Part shown: piece after piece, positions 28,322-37,096 of the stretch | Layout: every line of letters starts with the position of its first letter | How positions within the stretch are numbered: position 1 is the stretch's first letter | DNA from: Vibrio hippocampi | GTDB taxonomy: Bacteria; Pseudomonadota; Gammaproteobacteria; Enterobacterales; Vibrionaceae | DNA: 43,202 nt | Direction of reading: 5' to 3' | Assembly: GCF_921292975.1 (NCBI RefSeq) | Contig: NZ_CAKLCM010000004.1 | Span: forward strand, 1 to 43,202 | The notes under the pieces: model-generated | Seen by the model: the letters and a program-made list of their open reading frames with translations, nothing else | Database searches by the model: none | Told to the model about the DNA's origin: nothing | Translations under genes and position numbers: made by a program

Positions 28322-30448
28322 TCAGCCCAGGCTAACCCAAGCTTTCCAATTTTGTCCTCTATCAACAGAGATACGCCTGTACACTGGAGAGGTATCTTTG
28401 GTTAAAATTATCTCTTGCGTTACATATAAATCAGTCGCTGTCACTTGTAACTGACCAAAAGCCCAATCCTCGGGCATACCCAAAACGGTATAATCATCCA
28501 AACCAAGTTCACCGAAATTAACTCGATACGTCATTGTTTCAACAGCGTTGTCTATCGACTCATTTTCCGCAACAAATCTCTCATTATCGAAATAATCTGC
28601 CACGTAATGGGACATCCTAATAAATTTGCTATTGACGTCAGGGCCAAAGATCACGGATTTAGACCCATCATTTCGAGTCACTTCAACCGTTGATGTGTCT
28701 TTCACATCAAAGTCTGCCAATACATCACCAAATCCATCTTGCGCTTGAACAAACTCTAACCTTGAATCTCCTTCAACATAAATAGGCCATCGAGGGGTTG
28801 CAGCCACACCTTTACGTACGTCAATCGTCGGAACGTCCCACTTAATAACTGATTTATTTTTGATAACAAACAATGAATCAGAAACATTACCTGAACCATC
28901 ATCATAGTCAGAAATATCCCCAGTTCCTTTCCCATCTCTATCGCCGCCTACAAAGAAACCAGAACTTATATCAATATTAGTATTGTCCGCTCTTAAAATT
29001 CCGCCTCCGGTCGTCTCATCAATATGATGCAAGCGAGTTTCCACACCCACATTTCGTATTGTGATGCCTCGACCTTTGTATACATCAACGGCATAAGCGC
29101 CATTTAGCTGATTATCAACAGACGAATCACGAATGGTTGAGTAGTTCAAGCCAAACAACTCATAGCCATATTTGCACCTAGATATGGAGTTATCATCTAA
29201 AATCCAAGTAGTTCCAAAAGAGGTACTAGCCGACTCTTTAAATGCATTTTTTATATGATGGACACAATCGATTGAGCGAGCGCCTTTAAACAACAGGTGA
29301 TAATGATTGGAGGTGTTATCAGAAAGGTTCCAAGCCTCGTAAATAGACAAAGCACCTCTAGCTGCAACGTTCATAAACTGGCTATGAGCCATGTTAGGAC
29401 TAGCCACCAATGATGCTAGTTTCTCAGCAGGCGTACCTCGAAAATCAAATCCAATACCGGAGAAAAGGTGGTTCCTTGCGGCTTTGCCTGGTCGCCCATT
29501 TTCACCATCAAACTGTGTTATATGAAAAATGGCTCGCTTCGCATACTCGTCAGGCAAATTAACATCCAATGACACCAAACGATTGGTGTCCATCAGCAAG
29601 TCTGAGCCAGCCGTAAAAATAGTATTCTCTGGTCCGAACGTCTCAATGGAAAAACCGCTGCTGCCATGAATGAGCACAGGAGTAACAAAACGGAAAAGGC
29701 CATCAGGTATTTCCAGTTTTTTTCCGCCAAACTCCAAAAATTCTTGAAAGATCTGACCTACATCTCCTGTATTATCATCAGGGGCTTTTAAGTCTCCAAC
29801 CAAGTTTAACTTCTGGGCTCTTAGGCGGTTTGCTATAGATACATATGGTGTTTCAATTGAGCGCCTAAAAGCTACCTGATCCGAACCATGACGTTTATCA
29901 AGCTCGTCATCAGATTCATCACCTCTCATTGCTGGAACTAAATTATCAAATGACCATGCTCTACTAGCCGTAACGACATTTGGATCCATTTCAACAATCG
30001 GGTCTGCACTGGTGATCACAAATGTCATTTCCAGCGTTACCGGATTCGACACATTACCGTTATTAATTGGCTTAGGAACGTAAACCCGAGCACAGTTACC
30101 AATGGCGTGAAAATATGTTTGACCGTTAAACGTGGCGACTGCCGCAAACTCGCGAATTACGACATCATTGATGTCATCCGGCAAAATTGCCTCAACCTTC
30201 AAAATAGGCACTGAATCCGGCGTCGGCTGTAATACATCCACCGAATTAACTGGAATTCGATGCAATTCGTTCACCAATGCCTGGGCCTTTCTATCTGGCT
30301 GAACATACGTATCGTTTGCATCACCAAAAGCAATATGAGTGAACTCAACTTGTTTATTTAACAGCTTACCGTTCTGTTCGGCGTTTTCCCCTAATACGGT
30401 CAAGATAGAACCGTATTGCTGTTCATTTTCAGGGACTAAATTTGTCAT
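28322..30448 (-). CDS. Tail fibre/tailspike with P2-like N-terminus
   Basis: The 708 aa protein combines an N-terminal domain resembling the virion-anchoring start of P2 gpH (Y-G-S-I-L-T-V-L-G-E-N ... V-E-F-T-H-I-A-F-G-D-A) with a middle region (about 220-560) that looks like a right-handed beta-helix (repeated short strands and Asn turns, N-N-T-S-N, as in tailspikes). The C-terminus (R-I-S-V-D-R-G-Q-N-W-K-A-W) resembles a pyocin-knob/tail-fibre tip. It should decide host range and may degrade polysaccharide. The middle is visibly more AT-rich than the flanking genes, suggesting exchange. No gpG-like assembly chaperone follows. Confidence 0.85.
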   Translation of the reverse strand: MTNLVPENEQQYGSILTVLGENAEQNGKLLNKQVEFTHIAFGDANDTYVQPDRKAQALVNELHRIPVNSVDVLQPTPDSVPILKVEAILPDDINDVVIREFAAVATFNGQTYFHAIGNCARVYVPKPINNGNVSNPVTLEMTFVITSADPIVEMDPNVVTASRAWSFDNLVPAMRGDESDDELDKRHGSDQVAFRRSIETPYVSIANRLRAQKLNLVGDLKAPDDNTGDVGQIFQEFLEFGGKKLEIPDGLFRFVTPVLIHGSSGFSIETFGPENTIFTAGSDLLMDTNRLVSLDVNLPDEYAKRAIFHITQFDGENGRPGKAARNHLFSGIGFDFRGTPAEKLASLVASPNMAHSQFMNVAARGALSIYEAWNLSDNTSNHYHLLFKGARSIDCVHHIKNAFKESASTSFGTTWILDDNSISRCKYGYELFGLNYSTIRDSSVDNQLNGAYAVDVYKGRGITIRNVGVETRLHHIDETTGGGILRADNTNIDISSGFFVGGDRDGKGTGDISDYDDGSGNVSDSLFVIKNKSVIKWDVPTIDVRKGVAATPRWPIYVEGDSRLEFVQAQDGFGDVLADFDVKDTSTVEVTRNDGSKSVIFGPDVNSKFIRMSHYVADYFDNERFVAENESIDNAVETMTYRVNFGELGLDDYTVLGMPEDWAFGQLQVTATDLYVTQEIILTKDTSPVYRRISVDRGQNWKAWVSLG

Positions 30449-30451
30449 GCT

Positions 30452-31096
30452 TTACTCCAGAATTAACGGAAGCGGACCAGAACGGACCACAACAGCAACG
30501 CGAGATAAACACACCATTGCATTGCTGGACGAACTCACCATAGAACTGATCACCCACGGACCAGACCGAACTTGATGTCCTTGCCGGCTCATGGCGATAT
30601 GTTTTTCTGGGTTTTCCACCTGGCTAGTAACGGTGATCCCGACTAGGTGGCTACGAGTGTTTTTGGCTTGATGAATTGATGGCACTAACTGTTGCAGTTC
30701 GGTTATATCTACCGGTTGATTGGTTGACTTAACATCGACGCGGAAAGTACCTTTCGCCAGATTTTGCTTATCTTCAAACCACTCAGTGAGTTTTACATCA
30801 TCACCACGAATCGCTTTTAACACCCGTTCAACCGCGCCGCGAGTGCCTCTCATTCGGTTAATATCGACACTTTGCTTTATCACATCGCGCTTTCGTGCTT
30901 CTGGCCAATCACTTTGCCAACTGTCCACACGTAGCGCCCAAGCAAGATAAGGCAATAATTCAGCCGGGCATTTATCCGGGTCCCACAAGGTCGAAATCGG
31001 GATTTCTATTTCGCTGATCCGTGATAGTGCCCCCGCCAAGTCCCGCTCTAGCTGATTGAGGTTTCTTGGCAACAACGATTTATCTGATTCAGACAT
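30452..31096 (-). CDS. I: Baseplate/tail protein I, P2-like
   Basis: The 214 aa have the pattern of P2 gpI (L-P-R-N-L-N-Q-L-E-R-D-L; L-P-Y-L-A-W-A-L-R-V-D; R-K-R-D-V-I-K-Q-S). It joins fibres to the baseplate wedge. It overlaps gpJ by 8 bases and is followed by the fibre after 3 bases. Confidence 0.92.
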   Translation of the reverse strand: MSESDKSLLPRNLNQLERDLAGALSRISEIEIPISTLWDPDKCPAELLPYLAWALRVDSWQSDWPEARKRDVIKQSVDINRMRGTRGAVERVLKAIRGDDVKLTEWFEDKQNLAKGTFRVDVKSTNQPVDITELQQLVPSIHQAKNTRSHLVGITVTSQVENPEKHIAMSRQGHQVRSGPWVISSMVSSSSNAMVCLSRVAVVVRSGPLPLILE

Positions 31097-32231
31097 ATGT
31101 CACCACCATGCCCGTACAGAACGGCGCTTCATTTTCAGCGGCATCGATGTCATTCCAGCCGGTTAAACGAACCTTTGACACCCCTTCAACTTTTAACGCC
31201 CAGTGAATGCCGGACACGTCAATTTCACCGCCGAAGCGGTTTTCAGTGGCCAGATAGTCAGCAAGGCGCTGTTTGGCGGTTTTAACAACCTCATCAGGGG
31301 ATGGACCAGGCTTAATCGTCAGTTCGGCTGTAACGCTGTACTCGATCACCGTGCCTGGCTCGACGGTCAATTCATCGGTTAAGGGGCGGAACGGTTCAAT
31401 GTAGGCGCGCGCTAAATCACATAAGCCGCGACTCGGTGTTCCGTTACCGGTTTTCGTTAACAGGTAAAGCACCACCTCTATCGGGGCCGGACTGGTCACA
31501 GCGACGTCTTTAATGTCTGGATGAGCACTTTTCGCATGGAATTTATAGGCATCATCCGGACCCGCAACACTGTAACCACCTGGTGATTCGTGTAAGCGCT
31601 GACGATAAGAATCGTCGTCTTCCTTTTCTTCACCCAACACCTTGGTTTCAGTCTTGATCAGGGTCAGTGTTGCGATACCCGTGGTGTCATCTGGCCAGCC
31701 CAACCGCTCCCAGCGCAGCACATAACTTTCCCCCTGGAGCACATAGCTATAACACTCAGCGCGATCGCCATCTGGCGATTCAACTATCCAACCGGTTCTT
31801 TCCGTGTCCGGCACTTCTAAACCACTCGTTGGGTCGCCCACAATCACCGCATAGTTACGGCCCGACTGAACCGTTATCGCCCCGGATACCGTCATCGGAT
31901 AGGCGGCGGTGTCACTGACCTCGGTCACGGTTTTTTTCAACCGTTCAACCGGCTTTCCGTCAGGGGCCCGGTAGTACGTCACCCCGATATGGTCCAGTTC
32001 GGAGCCTTTACCATACGCAAGGGTTAATCCTTTAGCCTGTTCGTTCGCATCATGACGGACCATCACTTCGCGATAAGTGTTCTCAGCGGTCACACGATAA
32101 CCGGGATCGCTTGGGGCCGGATTTTCAAGCCCTGCCCGTTTCACCGTGTCTTTGAGTAAGGTTTCGTGATCCACCTGCTTGACGACGTCCAGCGGTGGCA
32201 ACTGAGACAAATCAATTACTTCGTTGCCCAT
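31089..32231 (-). CDS. J: Baseplate protein J, P2-like
   Basis: 380 aa, with the gpJ signature (V-I-D-L-S-Q-L-P-P-L-D-V-V at the start; L-A-Y-G-K-G-S-E-L-D-H-I-G-V). Length somewhat greater than P2 gpJ (302), mainly through an inserted beta-rich part at about 110-200. Forms baseplate wedges with gpW and gpI. Confidence 0.93.
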   Translation of the reverse strand: MGNEVIDLSQLPPLDVVKQVDHETLLKDTVKRAGLENPAPSDPGYRVTAENTYREVMVRHDANEQAKGLTLAYGKGSELDHIGVTYYRAPDGKPVERLKKTVTEVSDTAAYPMTVSGAITVQSGRNYAVIVGDPTSGLEVPDTERTGWIVESPDGDRAECYSYVLQGESYVLRWERLGWPDDTTGIATLTLIKTETKVLGEEKEDDDSYRQRLHESPGGYSVAGPDDAYKFHAKSAHPDIKDVAVTSPAPIEVVLYLLTKTGNGTPSRGLCDLARAYIEPFRPLTDELTVEPGTVIEYSVTAELTIKPGPSPDEVVKTAKQRLADYLATENRFGGEIDVSGIHWALKVEGVSKVRLTGWNDIDAAENEAPFCTGMVVTYV

Positions 32232-32577
32232 CGAATAAAATCCCCTCTAAGGTGACAGGCTCGCCGTTGTAGGTGAGTACCCCTTCTAAATCCAGTTCTA
32301 TCTGGCCATCACCGACAGGCGTGGCTTTCATTTCAGACAAGCGGAAATCTTCCAGGCCGTTGTGAGGGTTCGCGATGGCTTCGGATACCCGCACGTAACA
32401 CAGCATTTCAAAACTCTGATCGAGGTTGCGGTCTACGACTTCATGCAGACGTGACCCGTATTCACGGGCACCGACCAAGCTCCCGAGAGGTGTGTTAAAC
32501 GCATCGGTTAACCGCTGGCGCAGATAGTCGAGGCCGCCGATTGTTTTACCCGTTAGGGCATCGGTGCCTTGTTTCAT
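32212..32577 (-). CDS. W: Baseplate protein W (gp25-like)
   Basis: 121 aa. D-Y-L-R-Q-R-L-T-D-A-F-N-T-P-L-G-S-L-V-G-A-R-E-Y-G-S-type core typical of gp25/P2 gpW, with the E-P-R-like region. It overlaps gpJ by 20 bases. Preceded by a border repeat copy that supplies the start context. Confidence 0.92.
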   Translation of the reverse strand: MKQGTDALTGKTIGGLDYLRQRLTDAFNTPLGSLVGAREYGSRLHEVVDRNLDQSFEMLCYVRVSEAIANPHNGLEDFRLSEMKATPVGDGQIELDLEGVLTYNGEPVTLEGILFDGQRSN

Positions 32578-32578
32578 T

Positions 32579-32601
32579 TCGTTAATTCTTTAATTCGTTA
32601 G
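32579..32601. repeat. Gene-border repeat of the AATTAAAG type (example copy)
   Basis: On the minus strand the stop codon of the PAAR gene begins a run TAACGAATTAAAGAATTAAC followed by the ATG of gpW. Similar AT-rich runs occur near 5064-5089, 6866-6884, 9326-9354, 11906-11948, 11988-12010, 12649-12676, 18141-18162, 18681-18706 and 26190-26218, nearly always at gene ends. Confidence 0.7.
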
Positions 32602-32885
32602 TTTGCGAAAACGTTGGGGCTTCCGGCAGCGACCGCGGAGCCACAGTCCACCGGATCGCCGACACGGCCAATAGGCTGACCGTTGGCATAGACAGAAGAT
32701 GAACCCGCGGCAAGTGTGCCGGCGTGGCAACTTGGAGAGGGGTCGCAGTGAACGCCCCAGGCATCACCAACGCGGTGAACCGGCTTACCATTGATAAATA
32801 CGTTCGGGCTTCCAGCGGTTGATGACCTCGGCGGGAAAGCACCGTGCCCAGTACCACCGTCGCCTTGCCTAGTGACTGCTGGCAT
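32598..32885 (-). CDS. PAAR-domain spike tip protein
   Basis: 95 aa with PAAR repeats: V-T-R-Q-G-D, P-N-V-F-I-N-G-K-P-V-H-R-V-G-D, S-S-S-V-Y-A-N-G-Q-P-I-G-R-V-G-D and a final P-N-V-F-A-N, with His and Cys residues that could bind a metal at the tip. It caps the gpV spike for membrane piercing. It overlaps the upstream gene by 17 bases. Confidence 0.93.
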   Translation of the reverse strand: MPAVTRQGDGGTGHGAFPPRSSTAGSPNVFINGKPVHRVGDAWGVHCDPSPSCHAGTLAAGSSSVYANGQPIGRVGDPVDCGSAVAAGSPNVFAN

Positions 32886-33354
32886 TCATGTACTCCAAAA
32901 GCTTATCTCGGCCGCTGCTGTAGTCATGAAGCACCACACAACGCCAGGACTGGCTGGCAGTGACTTCGGTTTCTGCGGCGGTAGTTGGGTCGGTTTCGGT
33001 GTATTCCACCGTCACTGTGAGCACATACTCGCGCCGGCTTATGCTACTGGGCCGAAACTCGATCAACTCTTTACCCGTTGGCAGTTCGGGCCAATCCGCA
33101 ACACGAACCACCTGGTCAGCGTCGAGATAGTCGATAAATTCCGGGACAAACAATCCGGTCAGGCTATCCGATACCAGGCGAACGCCATCGGCGGCGCTGG
33201 TAATGGTGAACTGGTCCGGCTGTTCTGGTGTGATGCTCCAGGTGTAACCCGTTAGGGTTTGGTCATCACCGAGTTCAAAATAACAGTGATACGCTAATCC
33301 GGTGGCGGTGTCCGGCTGCTGAAAAAGCAGTTCCTCGCCTGGGTGCCAGGTCAT
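32869..33354 (-). CDS. Hypothetical protein in baseplate block, 161 aa
   Basis: Not recognised. The protein is beta-rich, with many Thr/Val strands and a W-R-C-V-V-L-H-D-Y near the end. It overlaps gpV (1 base) and the PAAR gene, so it is in the spike assembly operon and may be a spike-associated or baseplate component. Comparable genes occur between V and PAAR in VHML-like phages, as far as I recall. Confidence 0.7.
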   Translation of the reverse strand: MTWHPGEELLFQQPDTATGLAYHCYFELGDDQTLTGYTWSITPEQPDQFTITSAADGVRLVSDSLTGLFVPEFIDYLDADQVVRVADWPELPTGKELIEFRPSSISRREYVLTVTVEYTETDPTTAAETEVTASQSWRCVVLHDYSSGRDKLLEYMNASSH

Positions 33355-34064
33355 TAGTTAAAGTCGATCCTCGATGCACTGAATGTCATATTCCCGCCGG
33401 CTGTCACATCCATATCGGCATCCGTGGCCAAGCTCATCGCGCCGGCAGACTTCACCGTTAAGGTTTGGTCGGTATGAACATCGATCGCCCCTTTGGCGGC
33501 CACTGAGACGTTTTTGTCACAGTTCACCGTGGCATTCCCTTTCACCGTGGCGGAGAGGTCCTTTTCAAAGGTGGCGGTGGTGGTGCCTTTTATCGTGCCG
33601 GTGACGTTGCCCTCAACGGTGGCTGTCACATCGCCTTTAATCAGCCCTGTGACATTACCCTCGATAGTGGCCTCGACATCGCCCATGTTAATTAGCTCCA
33701 GCTTATGGGTGCCGCGGTGATGAGACACTTTCGAACCGTCGCCAAACTCGACCAAGAACAAATCAGGGTCATCACTCGGCGCGGAACGTTCGCTGTAGTA
33801 ACTGCCAGGGAAGACTTCACCAAATCGCAGATCGCCCGGTGAGATCACCGTGACCGCCTCGCCAACCTCTGGAAACCACCACACAATGGCCTTACCGGAA
33901 CGGATAGGCTTCACGGGAAGTTTCCCGGTTTTCATTGGGCTTTCTTCTGTGCCATAGGACACCACGACCCAACGCTCGACCGGGTTACTTTCCTCAATGA
34001 TCCCGCGGACGAATACTTCTTCGAGTTTGCGCTCCAGTTCGCTGACGCGTTCCTCTAAGTCCAT
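33354..34064 (-). CDS. V: Baseplate spike protein V, P2-like
   Basis: 236 aa: an N-terminal OB-fold region (about 20-115) followed by a long run of short repeats (V-E-G-N-V-T-G, I-K-G-D-V-T-A, T-V-K-G-N-A-T) forming the trimeric beta-helix needle (about 125-230). It carries the PAAR tip and pierces the outer membrane. Confidence 0.93.
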   Translation of the reverse strand: MDLEERVSELERKLEEVFVRGIIEESNPVERWVVVSYGTEESPMKTGKLPVKPIRSGKAIVWWFPEVGEAVTVISPGDLRFGEVFPGSYYSERSAPSDDPDLFLVEFGDGSKVSHHRGTHKLELINMGDVEATIEGNVTGLIKGDVTATVEGNVTGTIKGTTTATFEKDLSATVKGNATVNCDKNVSVAAKGAIDVHTDQTLTVKSAGAMSLATDADMDVTAGGNMTFSASRIDFN

Positions 34065-34660
34065 CCATCCACCCCGACACTGTCGCTACCTTCGATTTCT
34101 ACCTGACCAGGTAAAAATGTCGGCGGATTAATCAGCAAGTTGCCCAGGTGGATTTGCTGCTCAAAGGTGACAATCATCGAATCAAAGCCGAACGCTTTCT
34201 CTTTGCCTCCCTTACCCGGCTTAAACGAGCCCGGATAGAGGTTAATCGAGTCAATGGGCACCGACTCAACGCCAATATCACCCAGCCCCCAGTTTTGACG
34301 GCCCGAGACAACAAAATCCGTGATCTGGTTTTTCTCGGCATCTTCTTCGGTATAACCGACCACAAGCGCCACCATTGCCGCCAGATTACGCACGGCCAGC
34401 GGCAAATCTGGCGTTTTGCTGGATAAGATGCAGTGCAAAGCGAATTCACAGTTAAACGGGATCCGCCCGCCTGTCACTGCGCGCCCTGGTTTGGCTTCGA
34501 CCATTTCAATCAGTACCGCGGGCGTGTCGATTTTAAACGACTCCCCAGGTGCGATGTCGGTCGGATCATACAGGGCCACCGTATCGAGAAGCGGCAAGCG
34601 TTTTTTAAGCTCGGCCTCGATGGCGTCATGCAATTCAGTAAAGTCTTTAAGCGCGTTCAT
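34055..34660 (-). CDS. Tail completion-like protein, 201 aa
   Basis: Start ATG 34660 is chosen; the frame extends by four codons. The pattern (L-H-D-A-I-E-A-E-L-K-K-R-L-P ... V-A-L-Y-D-P; R-N-L-A-A-M-V-A-L-V-V) suits a tail-terminator/minor tail U-like protein in Mu/lambda-like joints. It overlaps both neighbours. Role in closing the tail end before head joining is inferred. Confidence 0.7.
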   Translation of the reverse strand: MNALKDFTELHDAIEAELKKRLPLLDTVALYDPTDIAPGESFKIDTPAVLIEMVEAKPGRAVTGGRIPFNCEFALHCILSSKTPDLPLAVRNLAAMVALVVGYTEEDAEKNQITDFVVSGRQNWGLGDIGVESVPIDSINLYPGSFKPGKGGKEKAFGFDSMIVTFEQQIHLGNLLINPPTFLPGQVEIEGSDSVGVDGWT

Positions 34661-35264
34661 GATTGACCACATAGTTCAGCTCCTGATCCAACTTCTTGCG
34701 AAATTCATCAGGGACCCGAGATTCCAAACGCTTTAGCGCCTGGGTCGCCGGGTCGGCAATATCAATCGCAATATGTTGCACCGGGAAACGGCCGCGTAAA
34801 TGAGCCGGGAGAGAGTTAGGATTCGGTTTTCGACGCTTTGCCGTGGTTGTATAGCGGCCTTGGTTCCGGCTGGCCCGGATCCAGACTGCCGAATCATAAC
34901 CGTACAGATCCGACACAAACGCGCCCTCGTATCGGTGTTTTTTTAACGATACGCCTTTTTTGGTCTGCCTCGCCTTACCGGCTTTTTCAGCCAGAACGGG
35001 CGAAATACCGATCCATAATATGGTGACGGCTTCCGCACCTTTACCGACTGTTTTCAGACTAAAGCGAAACTTAAGTACCTTTTGCGGGATACCGGTTAGC
35101 TGGGACACTTCCCGAGCGGCGCGGCTATACATCCAACGCATGGTTTTCTTTATCGCGCGTTGTCCGGCTTTTTCTAACTGCTTAGGGGTGGCGGCAATCT
35201 TGGCGCTAACCCTTTGCAGTTCTTTAGAAAAGTTAACCTTAAAATCAACACCAGGTGCGGCCAC
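34647..35264 (-). CDS. Minor tail protein Z-like
   Basis: I prefer the GTG at 35264, which has GGAGG at proper distance; GTG 35273 is too close to it. The 205 aa include the region F-S-K-E-L-Q-R-V-S ... R-A-I-K-K-T-M-R-W-M-Y-S-R-A-A-R and G-I-P-Q-K-V-L-K-F-R-F, typical of the lambda gpZ/tail completion family. It connects the tail end with the head. Confidence 0.82.
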   Translation of the reverse strand: MAAPGVDFKVNFSKELQRVSAKIAATPKQLEKAGQRAIKKTMRWMYSRAAREVSQLTGIPQKVLKFRFSLKTVGKGAEAVTILWIGISPVLAEKAGKARQTKKGVSLKKHRYEGAFVSDLYGYDSAVWIRASRNQGRYTTTAKRRKPNPNSLPAHLRGRFPVQHIAIDIADPATQALKRLESRVPDEFRKKLDQELNYVVNHERA

Positions 35265-35637
35265 GTCCTTCACCCTCCGGGCTCTGTTTGGTCGCGTCAG
35301 GCTGATCGTTTAAAAACAGATAAGTGACACCGTCATCTTTGGCATAAGGCTTAGTGACGTAGTATTCCACCCCGTCTATTTTGACCGACCAACTTTCCGG
35401 TTCGAGCTCGATGTCTACGCAATGGCGAGACTCGATCACGACATGCGGCTGACGCATTTGCAGATCCTGACCACCTTTGCCCCCGCCGGTGATTTCCACA
35501 TCCAGCATCGGCTGGTTTGGCACGGCGTCCACTTTGAGCCATTCCCCTAAAGGCGGCTTGATCAGAATTTCGTGGTGACGGCCAAGCCGCCGGAGTATCC
35601 GGCGACTGGCACGTTTAAAGGGGTCACGCTCACGCAT
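35245..35637 (-). CDS. Head-tail joining protein, lambda FII-like (likely)
   Basis: 130 aa with a basic N-terminus and a beta-rich remainder (V-E-I-T-G-G-G, H-V-V-I-E-S-R, E-Y-Y-V-T-K-P). Position directly after the major capsid gene, and content, fit the lambda FII type. The Gln/Glu/Arg-rich C-terminal end overlaps the next gene. Confidence 0.7.
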   Translation of the reverse strand: MRERDPFKRASRRILRRLGRHHEILIKPPLGEWLKVDAVPNQPMLDVEITGGGKGGQDLQMRQPHVVIESRHCVDIELEPESWSVKIDGVEYYVTKPYAKDDGVTYLFLNDQPDATKQSPEGEGRGRTWC

Positions 35638-36653
35638 TAAGCGCCTGGTTCAGTTTTTGGCGTGAACTTGATACGACGCACCGCCAGCGGGCTAGTACAT
35701 ACGTTCATTGGGTTAGATTGCGCTTCCAGATCAACGCCCTTGTTCATCTTCTTAGGCTCTGAATTGGTGTAATACGGCAGGCCGACCGTGTTCACAGTTT
35801 CGTTGTAGTTTGCTGGCGAGAAGTACGTCATGAACATTTTCGGCTTACCGACTGGCACAACCACAGCACCGTACTTGGCAGGCATTGGGTCCTTATCACC
35901 GAATTTTTCGTCGTATTCTTCCCACCAGGTGCCTTGCCAGAACACACCACGGCGAACATCTTCACGCAGGTTTTCACCATCATTTTGACGCTCAAATGAT
36001 TTGTAGAAGCTCTCATTTTCCAGCATTTCATCAAAGAACTCTGGGCGACAAAATGCACGATAGCCCTTAGCCTTAATGCCTTTCTGGTGTTTTTCAGAGT
36101 CACGTTTCACCTGGATAAGCTGAGTTCGTAGCGGGGCATTGAAATCAACCGTGTTTTCACCATCGGTTTCTTTAATATCGAAGACCTTAAACAGATCAAC
36201 AATCAAATTACCTTTTTTGCCGTACACCTTGCCAAAGATGGCACCAAAGCGGAAATACTCGATCGTCGCATCGATACTTTGACGAGCAATCTCCAACTTT
36301 TCATCGATCACAACCTGTAGGCTTTCGAGTTCGTCTTCTTCACCGAACGCGCGGCTGTTTTGAATATCATCGGCAAACACACTAGCCGGCACTGGCAAAT
36401 GCACCGCGCGGAATGTGTAGATTTTACGGTCTGGATCATCCAGAGGCTTACCGTCTGCACCACGTTCTACATCTTCAACAAGTTGGATTTGGCCGTCTTT
36501 GTATTCAATGTCGATAGTGGTTGTACGAATGCCTTTTTCTTCGAACAATTTCAGTTCAGCCAGGCGAGTTTTAGGCACTTCCAGGTTATTGATAGCGGCC
36601 GTTAGTGGGCGGATTTCAAATTTACCTGACTCCAGCGCTGCTTGAATTTCCAT
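35637..36653 (-). CDS. Major capsid protein, lambda gpE-like
   Basis: 338 aa with the HK97-fold features of lambda gpE: R-T-T-T-I-D-I-E-Y near the start, V-H-L-P-V-P-A-S-V-F-A-D-D-I-Q-N in the E-loop/spine region and F-M-T-Y-F-S-P-A-N-Y at the C-terminus. It follows a decoration-protein gene as in lambda. Confidence 0.95.
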   Translation of the reverse strand: MEIQAALESGKFEIRPLTAAINNLEVPKTRLAELKLFEEKGIRTTTIDIEYKDGQIQLVEDVERGADGKPLDDPDRKIYTFRAVHLPVPASVFADDIQNSRAFGEEDELESLQVVIDEKLEIARQSIDATIEYFRFGAIFGKVYGKKGNLIVDLFKVFDIKETDGENTVDFNAPLRTQLIQVKRDSEKHQKGIKAKGYRAFCRPEFFDEMLENESFYKSFERQNDGENLREDVRRGVFWQGTWWEEYDEKFGDKDPMPAKYGAVVVPVGKPKMFMTYFSPANYNETVNTVGLPYYTNSEPKKMNKGVDLEAQSNPMNVCTSPLAVRRIKFTPKTEPGA

Positions 36654-36693
36654 GTATCTCTCTCTTTATCGAAATGGGAATGAAACGCCCTGA

Positions 36694-37053
36694 TTAACGC
36701 AGGACGATCTGTTTTTTAGCCAAGTTGGTGACGGCATCCGCCTTTTGAACGTCGGTGATACCATCCGGCCAGGTCAGCTTGTCGTCATACACACCGCACA
36801 CTCGCGCGTGAGCTACAGCAGGAACCGGACCCGCAGTTGCATCGATGTGACCATACAAAATAACTTCGGCCGTATTCGCCTCAGTTGCATCGACCGCCAG
36901 GTCTAACTGGGTAAACGTACCGTCATCTTTTTCGCCTAGCACCGTACCGGACGCATACGCGCCACCAACGACGACGATCTGATCTCTTGATACGCCAGCA
37001 ACCTCACCCGCTACGTGCGCGCCAGGACGTGGCAGCATTGCATTTACTGTCAT
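36694..37053 (-). CDS. Head decoration protein, lambda gpD-like
   Basis: 119 aa. A-V/I strands and G-T-V-L-G, with D-A-T-x-A-N-T-A-E-V-I-L-Y region typical of gpD-type cementing proteins (HP/D family). It trimerises on the capsid surface and stabilises the expanded head. Confidence 0.88.
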   Translation of the reverse strand: MTVNAMLPRPGAHVAGEVAGVSRDQIVVVGGAYASGTVLGEKDDGTFTQLDLAVDATEANTAEVILYGHIDATAGPVPAVAHARVCGVYDDKLTWPDGITDVQKADAVTNLAKKQIVLR

Positions 37054-37096
37054 TGCCTTTCCTTACTTTTCAGGATTAAAAGAAACCGCCGGACGC

